From Rhodobiaceae bacterium (lineage in GTDB: Bacteria; Pseudomonadota; Alphaproteobacteria; Micropepsales; Micropepsaceae), in contig VFKO01000071.1 in the NCBI GenBank assembly GCA_009885515.1, positions 1 to 21,184 of the forward strand: a DNA stretch of 21,184 nucleotides, written 5' to 3'. Positions 14,115 to 20,601 of the stretch are shown here, piece after piece; within the stretch, counting starts at the first letter, position 1, and every line of letters starts with the position of its first letter. Below the pieces are notes generated by a model, which saw nothing but the letters and a program-made list of their open reading frames with translations, ran no database searches and was not told the DNA's origin. The position numbers were made by a program, and so were the translations under genes.

Positions 14115-16472
14115 CTAGCCCGCCTTCGCATCCAAATTCGGGCTCGCTTCTCCTGCGGCCCGGCGCGGGAAGTGACATGTCACGCGCGTGCCTTTGCCAA
14201 CGGCTGAATCAAGCTCGACCCATCCGCCGTGCAACTCAACAAAGCTTCGCACCAGCGCCAACCCCAGACCCGCGCGCCGCGCGTCCTTTGATCGTGTTGT
14301 GCTCTCAAAGCGCTCGAACGCGACCGGTTGATACTCCGGCGGGATACCGATACCGGTGTCATTGACATAAATTCGCATCTCACTCGCCGTACCCTCGGCA
14401 CCAAAAATGACCCGTCCATTGGGTGGCGTGTGCTCGATGGCATTGATAACCAGATTATAGACAACCTGCAGCACACGCTTTTGATCGGCAAACATTGTGC
14501 CTGAAATCGCCGGCGTCTCGTTGATGATTTCAACACTGGCTTTCCGGGCTTTTTCCTCGATCAGCGGTTCAACGCCCTGGAGCACATCGCAAACATTAAC
14601 GGTCTTGCGGTCAAGCTCAATCGTTCCGGCTTCGATTAAGGCCAAATCGAGAATGTCGTCGATCAAAGTCTCCAGGGTCTTTGAGGCATTGAGAATGTCG
14701 GAAAGATACGAACTCTGTTTGTCGCTCAGTTTCCCGGCGATGCCATGTTTCAACATGTCGGAAAATCCCATGATCGAGTTGAGCGGCGTTCTCAACTGAT
14801 ATGAGACATTCGAAATAAAATCTGACTTGAGCTTGTCCGATGCCAGCAGCGCGGCATTGCGCTCCTCAAGGGCTTTCTCGCGCGTCGCGGTGTCGGTCAC
14901 ATCGCGATAACTCAGCAAAAGCGATCCATCCGGCAATGGCGCTGCCGCAAAACTCAGCACGCGCTCGTCCGTGCCCTGCAAGCGATCAACATTGACCCGA
15001 CGTTCTTGCGCGGCACCCGTGATCAGCATTGTGAGTTGGCTCCAATGCGCCTCATCCGGCAATATCCGGCGGCACAGGGCAAAAACGTCTGCAAATCGCG
15101 GTTGGCCGGACAACAGGTTCGGATCGATCCGCCAATGCTCCGCAAACGCCTTGTTGAACAGCTTCAGCCGACCATCCATGCCGAACACGGCAAGCGCTTC
15201 GGTCAAGTGATCGATGGTCGTGCGTTGTACGCTGGACAGTTGATTGAAACTGCGTTCAAGCGCCATCTGACTTGTCACGTCGGCATAGATGAATATGAGG
15301 CCACCATGCGGATGCGGCTGGCACGTCACCCGCAGCGTCGCGCCTCGCGGCAAATGCCAGTGCTCTTCGCGTTGCTCCAGCGCATTCGTGTAGTGCGCCA
15401 ACCGCTCTTTTTTCCACGCCGCAAAATCGCGCTGCTCCGGCAGACGCCGCATTTCACGCAAGCGCTCAAGGATCTCGCCGTCCGAAGGATGCGTAGCCAG
15501 CCAACGCTCATCCAGGTCCCAGAGCTTGGCATACGATTTGTTGGAAAACTTCAACCGTTGGTCTGGACCAAAAATCGCAACCGCAACAGGCAAGCGATGC
15601 AGCGTTTCTTCATGCGTGTCGATATGCTGCTGGAGCAGTCGCTTCGTCTCATCGACGTCCGTCACATCAATCGCAAACGAAGCAACACCGTCGCCCATCG
15701 GTACCGCTGAAATGTCGAAGGCCCGCCGCTGACCATTGACCACGACATAGCGTTTCTCGATTTGAGTCTTGCTCGACTCCAGCGCCCGTTCGGCAGCCGA
15801 CCGGCTATCGCGATCAAGCTCGATTTGATCGGAAATAACATCCTGGCCAATCGGCGGATCAACCGCATTCACATAGGCGCGATTGACCCACACAAGGTCC
15901 AGATCTTGTCCTCGGCGCCACACGGGCATCGGCGCAACATCAAGCAAGTCGCCCAGCCGCCCACGTTCGATCTCGCTGGCCGTCAACCGGACGTTGAGAT
16001 TGTAGCTGCCTTCGGCGTCCGGGGTGACATCGCGCAGCCACAACGCAGTCTGTCCTGCCGTCGGCTTGCCATAGGCCTGAAACACCCGCCCGTCGGCGCC
16101 AGGCACGGTCATCGAAAATAACGAGCCACCCGAACCGAGCGTTTCAAGCGCCTCCTTCAGGTCCCCGTGTTCGTCCGCTTCCAGACAACCAGCGAGCACG
16201 CTGGCAGCACCGGCACGCGCGATGGGCTCCCCATCAATGCTGCGCCAGACAAACAACGCGCCGGGATCGGCCGACACAATCGCTGCTTCCTTTTGGAACC
16301 GCGCTTCGGCCCGCACTGAGCGTGTAACAACACGCCGCAACAAGGCGTCTGATCGTGCGCGCATGGCCAAAATGACGAGCGCCAGAGACCCGGCAAGCGC
16401 GATAGCACCGAGCGTTACGCCGAACGGCAGCCAAACATTGATGTCGTTGGATAACTCCAAAACAGGCCCCAT
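14115..16472 (-). CDS. divL: DivL-like cell-cycle kinase homologue with tyrosine at the phospho-acceptor site
   Basis: Membrane-anchored sensor-kinase homologue of 785 aa. One transmembrane helix (about 14-37) is followed by a linker and three PAS-like segments (about 172-275, 285-400, 420-520), a DHp dimerisation helix pair and a HATPase domain. The H-box reads SNVSYQLRTPLNSIMGF: Tyr558 (codon TAT, complement of 14799-14801) stands where histidine is expected. The ATP-binding boxes are intact: N-box with Asn677, DTGIGIP 705-711 and GLGLAL 735-740. Caulobacter DivL has the same architecture and size (769 aa, Tyr550). There it binds phosphorylated DivK and controls CckA and so CtrA; that role here is inference. 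The 814-aa reading from TTG 16559 adds an Arg/Cys-rich stretch unlike a real N-terminus. No strong ribosome binding site precedes 16472. Confidence 0.9.
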   Translation of the reverse strand: MGPVLELSNDINVWLPFGVTLGAIALAGSLALVILAMRARSDALLRRVVTRSVRAEARFQKEAAIVSADPGALFVWRSIDGEPIARAGAASVLAGCLEADEHGDLKEALETLGSGGSLFSMTVPGADGRVFQAYGKPTAGQTALWLRDVTPDAEGSYNLNVRLTASEIERGRLGDLLDVAPMPVWRRGQDLDLVWVNRAYVNAVDPPIGQDVISDQIELDRDSRSAAERALESSKTQIEKRYVVVNGQRRAFDISAVPMGDGVASFAIDVTDVDETKRLLQQHIDTHEETLHRLPVAVAIFGPDQRLKFSNKSYAKLWDLDERWLATHPSDGEILERLREMRRLPEQRDFAAWKKERLAHYTNALEQREEHWHLPRGATLRVTCQPHPHGGLIFIYADVTSQMALERSFNQLSSVQRTTIDHLTEALAVFGMDGRLKLFNKAFAEHWRIDPNLLSGQPRFADVFALCRRILPDEAHWSQLTMLITGAAQERRVNVDRLQGTDERVLSFAAAPLPDGSLLLSYRDVTDTATREKALEERNAALLASDKLKSDFISNVSYQLRTPLNSIMGFSDMLKHGIAGKLSDKQSSYLSDILNASKTLETLIDDILDLALIEAGTIELDRKTVNVCDVLQGVEPLIEEKARKASVEIINETPAISGTMFADQKRVLQVVYNLVINAIEHTPPNGRVIFGAEGTASEMRIYVNDTGIGIPPEYQPVAFERFESTTRSKDARRAGLGLALVRSFVELHGGWVELDSAVGKGTRVTCHFPRRAAGEASPNLDAKAG

Positions 16473-16523
16473 ATCGCGTTGCGGCGCTCGGACAGCGGTC
16501 AATGGGAAAATTCGGCGTAGATT

Positions 16524-16551
16524 CCGAAAAGTGCACTTGCCCGCACTTCGG
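16524..16551. repeat. Inverted repeat in the divL leader
   Basis: CCGAAAAGTGC and GCACTTCGG face each other across an 8-base loop, forming a 9-bp stem with a 2-base bulge. It lies 52 to 79 bases before the divL ATG and would be in the 5' untranslated region if the candidate promoter upstream is right. It could be an RNA hairpin affecting translation or stability, or chance. Confidence 0.45.
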
Positions 16552-16645
16552 CGGCACAAGTCTGCAGCTCATCGATCCTCTACTCGCCCCCTGCAAAAAC
16601 CCGCGTTCGAACCCCTTGTTGCGAGAATCAATTCGTTAGATTCCG

Positions 16646-16674
16646 ATGATACAAATGGGGGGGGACATTGTCCC
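16646..16674 (-). promoter_or_regulatory. Candidate divL promoter overlapped by a 13-bp palindrome
   Basis: On the minus strand a -35-like GGGACA (16669-16674) is separated by exactly 17 bases from a -10-like TATCAT (16646-16651). The -35 box is the left arm of a perfect palindrome, GGGACA-A-TGTCCC (16662-16674), directly next to a run of eight C. A GANTC site (16639-16643) falls at the expected transcription start, with others at 16625-16629 and 16520-16524. The leader would be about 165 bases. The promoter match is moderate (4/6 and 5/6), so this is a candidate only. Confidence 0.35.
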
Positions 16675-17053
16675 GAAAGGCGTAGCGAATGCACAGGGGT
16701 TGAAACTACGCTGAGCAGCCTGCAAGGGCAAAAAGTCCAGTGGGCAACCAAAGCACATTTCGCAAGCAATTGGAGTGGCTTGTCTGCACAATCGTACAAC
16801 GCACTTGAAGATATCGTTCCGGTTGGTTTGAAATGCACACGTGTTGCCCAATTGCGCCAGGACTTGGCCAAACGCACAGCGAAGGGAATACGGACTGCAG
16901 CGTCTCTCCAATTAAATGCTCTCTGCTCCCCTCCAAGGCTGCTCAATCTGCCAATAACGAAAGTGAAGTGACGGTGCACCGAAAAGCGGCCACAGCAATG
17001 ACGCTGACCCGTAAAACGACTCATGAGCTGAGTTCCGAAATCGCTTGGCTCAA

Positions 17054-17917
17054 ATGGTGACAGCCGCCATTTGGGAAATTGGCCTTCCTGTATTTTCAGC
17101 CGTGACCGTCGCACTCGTCGGCGTGTTGACCCGCAAAACCGATGATCGGCTCGCCTACATAGCGTTGCTCAATTTCACGATAGTGTTGTTGGCGCTGCCC
17201 ATGTTGCCATTTGCGCCCTGGCCTACCCCAAAGGCCTGGTGGCTGCTCTTGGCAAGCACGGTGGTACACTGGGTCTATCAGCTAAACATGATCCGCACGC
17301 TTGCCATGGGCGACCTCTCGCTTGCATTCCCGATCATGCGCGGTTTGGCACCCCTTATGATCGCTGTCGTGGCAACGTTGGTGCTGAACGAAACCCAAAG
17401 CGCACTCGCATGGACCGGATTGGGCATAGCCACGCTGGCGCTGATAGGGTTTGGCTTTGTGGGCCACAGATTTCGCAACGAAGCCACCCACCCGGACATT
17501 TTTCTTTCCGCTATAGCAACGGCAATCTGTGTGGCCGCTTACACAACCATCGACGCCGCAGGCGTACGCGCCATGCACACCGGCGATGGTTGGGGCTTCG
17601 TCGTCTGGTTTTTCGTGCTTGGCGGCGCGCCGGCCATCGTCAATGGACTGTACTTACGGCGTTCGTCCCTTGTCAAAACCCTGGAAACAACGTGGAAGCC
17701 GTCCATAACAGCCGGAATCCTATCTTTGTTCAGTTATGGTTCGGCGCTCATCGCAATGGGAATGTATCCCGTCGCCCACGTCGCCGCCATCCGCGAAACC
17801 AGCATCGTATTTGCCGCAGTGTTTGGTTGGCTCATTCTGGGCGAATCATTTGGAACGATTCGCGTCGCTCTTGCGGCAATCGTTGTCGGCGGGTTGTTCA
17901 TTCTGAAGTTGAGCTAA
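17054..17917 (+). CDS. EamA-family (DMT superfamily) transporter
   Basis: Inner-membrane protein of 287 aa with about ten hydrophobic helices arranged as two EamA repeats. The first repeat ends with LNETQSALAWTGLGIATLALIGFG and the second with LILGESFGTIRVALAAIVVGG, the paired Glu-bearing helix ends typical of the family. Helix four contains GDLSLAFPIMRGLAPLMIA, also characteristic. Members export or import amino acids, metabolites or drugs, and substrate cannot be read from sequence. I start at ATG 17054; the open frame extends to TTG 17045 and a GTG is at 17057, with no strong ribosome binding site before any of them. The gene stands alone on its strand and converges on the secreted-protein gene with an 11-base gap. 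Confidence 0.88.
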   Translation: MVTAAIWEIGLPVFSAVTVALVGVLTRKTDDRLAYIALLNFTIVLLALPMLPFAPWPTPKAWWLLLASTVVHWVYQLNMIRTLAMGDLSLAFPIMRGLAPLMIAVVATLVLNETQSALAWTGLGIATLALIGFGFVGHRFRNEATHPDIFLSAIATAICVAAYTTIDAAGVRAMHTGDGWGFVVWFFVLGGAPAIVNGLYLRRSSLVKTLETTWKPSITAGILSLFSYGSALIAMGMYPVAHVAAIRETSIVFAAVFGWLILGESFGTIRVALAAIVVGGLFILKLS

Positions 17918-17928
17918 CGTTGGCGCCC

Positions 17929-18483
17929 TCAGCCCGGAAACGTCTGCAGCCCGATCTTGCTCATGCCGCCGTCTTTGAGCACGCTACAGGCGAGGCTCTC
18001 CATGCCCTGCACGTAGCAAAACACTGGCACCTTCGCCGCACGAACCTGTTCGTAAAAGTCACGATCAGCACTTTCGTCCGGATAGAACGCGAACTCACCG
18101 CCACTGGGTGCCGCATCCCCTTTTTTCCAGACCGGCAAATCAATTGATGACTTGAACAAGTGGTTCTGTGTCATCCAGTCTTTCAGCGCCGCTTTCACTT
18201 CACTTCGCGCTTTCAACCTAGCAAAAATCATCACCTGTGCCGCCGGCATGCTGTCGCTCAACAACGGCACGCCGTTCGCTGCGCGAACGATGATGGTAAC
18301 AACCGCATGCGCGCATGTCGGCCCGTTCGAAAACGCTTCCACGTGATGAGCTGCACCTCGGCCAGTCACCCAAGGCTGCGCCGCGCGCGCGTCGCAGCCT
18401 GGAGCTGCATCAGCAAAATACAGAAACGGCGTCACCAACATGAGCGCCGCCAGAACCGCTGCGATCAATAAGTATTTCTTCAT
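17929..18483 (-). CDS. Secreted protein of unknown function with four cysteines
   Basis: I do not recognise this 184-aa protein. It begins with a clear Sec signal peptide: MKKY, a hydrophobic core to about residue 23, then FADA-A with likely signal peptidase I cleavage after Ala26. The mature part has four cysteines (30, 57, 156, 166), an even number suitable for two disulfides in the periplasm, and a helical Lys/Arg-rich middle (about 88-103). There are no transmembrane segments after the signal and no catalytic motif I can name. GGAGA lies about 6 bases before the ATG, making the start secure. It begins 24 bases after the ahcY stop on the same strand, so the two are probably cotranscribed, but nothing in its sequence suggests a role in methionine metabolism. 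Confidence 0.82.
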   Translation of the reverse strand: MKKYLLIAAVLAALMLVTPFLYFADAAPGCDARAAQPWVTGRGAAHHVEAFSNGPTCAHAVVTIIVRAANGVPLLSDSMPAAQVMIFARLKARSEVKAALKDWMTQNHLFKSSIDLPVWKKGDAAPSGGEFAFYPDESADRDFYEQVRAAKVPVFCYVQGMESLACSVLKDGGMSKIGLQTFPG

Positions 18484-18507
18484 GACCGTCTCCGCATGCA
18501 GTGCGTA

Positions 18508-19902
18508 TCAATAGCGATACTGTTCCGACTTGAACGGTCCTTCTCGCTCAATGCCCAAATACTCAGCCTGTTTCGGCGAGAGTTTGGTAAGCTTCACCCC
18601 AAGTTTGTCCAAATGAAGGCGCGCAACTTTCTCATCAAGCTTTTTCGGCAGCGTGTAGACTTTGCGTTCATACTTCGAACCGTTTTGCCACAGTTCAAGC
18701 TGTGCCAATGTCTGGTTGGTGAACGACGAACTCATCACAAAACTGGGGTGACCCGTCCCATTGCCCAAATTCACAAGCCGGCCTTCCGACAGAAGAATAA
18801 TCCGCTTGCCACCTGGAAATTCGATTTCATCAACCTGCGGTTTCACGTTGTGCCACTTGAAGTTCTTCAGCGCCGAAACCTGAATTTCCGAATCGAAGTG
18901 CCCGATATTGCAAACGATGGCGCGGTCTTTCATTTGCCGCATATGATCAACCGTGATCACATCGACATTGCCGGTCGCCGTCACGAAAATGTCCGCCCGG
19001 GACGCCGCCTCGTCCATCGTCGTCACTTCGTAGCCTTCCATCGACGCCTGCAGCGCGCAGATCGGATCAATCTCGGCAACAACAACGCGGCAACCCGCAT
19101 TGCGCAGTGACGCAGCTGACCCCTTGCCAACATCGCCGAAGCCCGCAACCATTGCAACCTTGCCTGCCATCATCACATCGGTGCCGCGGCGAATTCCGTC
19201 GACCAGGCTTTCACGGCATCCATAGAGATTGTCGAACTTCGACTTCGTAACACTGTCGTTCACATTGATAGCAGGAAAAGGCAATTCCTTGCGCTCCGCC
19301 ATCTGATAAAGGCGGTGCACACCCGTCGTCGTTTCTTCGGTGACACCGCGAATGGCAGCTGAAATCTTTGAATACCAACCCGGCTTCTTTTCGATAGTGT
19401 GGCGCATAACCGCAAACAGCGCTTCTTCTTCTTCGTTCTGGGGTTTTGCAATCACTGACAGATCACGCTCTGCCTTTGGGCCCAAAACACACAGCAGCGT
19501 CGCGTCACCGCCGTCATCGAGAATCATGTTCGGCGTACCACCGTCTGCCCACTCAAAGATGCGATGCACATACTCCCAATACTCAATCAGTGTTTCGCCC
19601 TTCTTCGCATACACCGGCGTGCCGGTTGCAGCAATCGCCGATGCCGCGTGATCTTGCGTTGAAAAAATATTGCACGAGGCCCAGCGTACATCCGCGCCCA
19701 GCACTTGAAGCGTCTCAATCAACACCGCCGTCTGGATTGTCATATGCAGACATCCGGCAATACGCGCGCCCTTGAGAGGCTTCGAAGCGCCGTACTCCTC
19801 GCGCGTCGCCATCAGGCCGGGCATCTCGGTTTCTGCGATCGCAATTTCGCGCCGTCCAAAATCAGCAAGCTTGATATCGGCGACGGTGTAGTCGTTTGCC
19901 AT
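18508..19902 (-). CDS. ahcY: Adenosylhomocysteinase (S-adenosylhomocysteine hydrolase)
   Basis: Cleaves S-adenosylhomocysteine to adenosine and homocysteine, removing the product inhibitor of methyltransferases and feeding the methionine cycle. The 464-aa protein is full length and clearly recognisable: CLHMTIQTAVL, SCNIFSTQDHAA (substrate site), NVNDSVTKSKFDN (catalytic Lys and Asp), the NAD-binding GFGDVGKGSA, CNIGHFDSEI, and a C-terminus ending KSEQYRY that supplies the Lys and Tyr contacting NAD in the partner subunit. Length is that of the bacterial form with the extra insert. AAGGA lies 8 bases before the ATG. Upstream is a good sigma-70 promoter and an inverted repeat, suggesting control by methionine-cycle status. 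The next gene downstream (secreted protein) is 24 bases away. Confidence 0.98.
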   Translation of the reverse strand: MANDYTVADIKLADFGRREIAIAETEMPGLMATREEYGASKPLKGARIAGCLHMTIQTAVLIETLQVLGADVRWASCNIFSTQDHAASAIAATGTPVYAKKGETLIEYWEYVHRIFEWADGGTPNMILDDGGDATLLCVLGPKAERDLSVIAKPQNEEEEALFAVMRHTIEKKPGWYSKISAAIRGVTEETTTGVHRLYQMAERKELPFPAINVNDSVTKSKFDNLYGCRESLVDGIRRGTDVMMAGKVAMVAGFGDVGKGSAASLRNAGCRVVVAEIDPICALQASMEGYEVTTMDEAASRADIFVTATGNVDVITVDHMRQMKDRAIVCNIGHFDSEIQVSALKNFKWHNVKPQVDEIEFPGGKRIILLSEGRLVNLGNGTGHPSFVMSSSFTNQTLAQLELWQNGSKYERKVYTLPKKLDEKVARLHLDKLGVKLTKLSPKQAEYLGIEREGPFKSEQYRY

Positions 19903-19961
19903 GGTAAATGTCCTTGAATTATCCTGGCGCGCGACAAGCCGCGCAGCCTGATCCTAGCGCC

Positions 19962-19990
19962 TCTATAGCACCTCAAATCCCGGAGCTCAA
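19962..19990 (-). promoter_or_regulatory. Sigma-70 type promoter of ahcY
   Basis: On the minus strand TTGAGC (19985-19990) and TATAGA (19962-19967) are separated by exactly 17 bases, close to the consensus -35 and -10 boxes. The predicted start is near 19955, giving a leader of about 53 bases to the ATG at 19902. That leader holds a short GC hairpin (19929-19944) and the ribosome binding site. Confidence 0.72.
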
Positions 19991-19994
19991 GTCG

Positions 19995-20016
19995 CATATA
20001 AAGAGATGTTTATGTG
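19995..20016. promoter_or_regulatory. Imperfect inverted repeat, candidate operator of ahcY
   Basis: The 22-bp element has half-sites CATATAAAGAG and CACATAAACAT (the latter on the minus strand) that agree at 8 of 11 positions around a central axis. It stops 4 bases upstream of the ahcY -35 box. AT-rich palindromes of this kind upstream of ahcY and other methionine-cycle genes are bound in Proteobacteria by ArsR-family SahR/SamR regulators. I recall the family but not the exact consensus, so the assignment is inference. No regulator gene is visible nearby. Confidence 0.5.
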
Positions 20017-20034
20017 TTTAGGCGCGAGCAATTG

Positions 20035-20580
20035 TCACTCTATCGAACATGCTGGCGGATCATCTCCGCGAGGTTTCGGCGCCAGGGCGCACACAGCGTC
20101 CCACCATTCGATGATGAATTCGCCCACGCGGTCATTGCGGATCGTCAGCGCGGCCAATTCGGGCGTCGTGGGCTTACGCAACTCCGAGGGCATCTTGCGT
20201 TGTTGCTCGCAGGCAAGAGACCGCACACCCTTCGGCACCCTACGACGCTGGCAGGCCTTCGCCGCGTCCGCCAAAAACTCATTTGTAACTTGAGCTTGTT
20301 GTGCCGCCAATGCGGCGCGTTCCTGTGCCAGATTGTCTGCCTCTGCACCACTACCATCCCCAGCCGGTTGCCTGGGTTCAGGCAGACGCAAAATTTCGCG
20401 AGCCTGCCCCAACATGACGCTGTACCGTCCGGTCGAAATCGACAAGTCCATCAAAGACGCCGACTCCGCCCCGGCCAATGCCGCAGCTTTGCCGCCTTCG
20501 TCTTCAATCGACACCCAATCCTCGAAGGCGGCACAGCCCCCAAGGCACATTGCAAGCAAGATAATTGCCGACTTGCGCAT
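20035..20580 (-). CDS. Lipoprotein of unknown function
   Basis: A 181-aa protein I do not recognise beyond its export signal. MRK and a short hydrophobic stretch lead to the lipobox LGGC with the lipidated cysteine at residue 16, so the mature protein is probably anchored in a membrane by its N-terminus. After an Ala/Gly/Ser-rich stretch it is mostly predicted helical and charged, with an Ala/Gln-rich segment (about 80-105) that could form a coiled coil, then WWDAVCALAP near the end. Three further cysteines besides that segment's one lie at SLACEQ, DAVCAL and PPACSIE. AAGGA lies 8 bases before the ATG. It follows the TraB/GumN gene after 21 bases and is probably cotranscribed with it. ahcY, further downstream, has its own promoter in the gap after this gene. 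Confidence 0.82.
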   Translation of the reverse strand: MRKSAIILLAMCLGGCAAFEDWVSIEDEGGKAAALAGAESASLMDLSISTGRYSVMLGQAREILRLPEPRQPAGDGSGAEADNLAQERAALAAQQAQVTNEFLADAAKACQRRRVPKGVRSLACEQQRKMPSELRKPTTPELAALTIRNDRVGEFIIEWWDAVCALAPKPRGDDPPACSIE

Positions 20581-20601
20581 GACGAATTCCTTCCAGGGAG
20601 T

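Larger units (their letters stand above)
16473..17053. other. Long region without a recognised gene between divL and the EamA transporter
   Basis: These 581 bases lie between the oppositely reading divL and the transporter. Open frames cross it on both strands, but none has a recognisable domain, a good ribosome binding site or convincing residue composition; the translations are rich in Cys, Arg, Ser and Pro. It contains a candidate divL promoter with a palindrome, eight consecutive G (16657-16664), three GANTC sites and an inverted repeat near the divL start. The part from about 16680 to 17040 shows nothing I can identify. A decayed gene or an unannotated small RNA remain possible. Confidence 0.6.

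Noticed and set aside
14111..14150. AGCCCG...CGGGCT inverted repeat at the ferredoxin/divL junction as a terminator
   Set aside because: Stem of only six pairs, a 16-base loop and no T run; it also lies in the last codons of divL.
16599..16618. GTTCGAAC, resembling a tRNA T-loop
   Set aside because: The flanking bases do not form a T stem on either strand and there is no acceptor or anticodon arm around it.
16569..17114. 181-aa open frame on the minus strand in the divL-EamA gap, with several overlapping shorter frames
   Set aside because: Cys/Ser/Arg-rich composition, no ribosome binding site and it runs into the start of the EamA gene; not convincing as a protein, though a decayed gene cannot be excluded.
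17239..18147. 302-aa open frame on the + strand across the EamA gene and the secreted-protein gene
   Set aside because: Another frame of two better-supported genes; the translation is rich in His and Arg and lacks domains.
19903..19955. Possible SAH riboswitch in the ahcY leader
   Set aside because: The leader from the predicted start is only about 53 bases and shows one short GC hairpin (19929-19944); I see no pseudoknot-type arrangement matching the SAH riboswitch.
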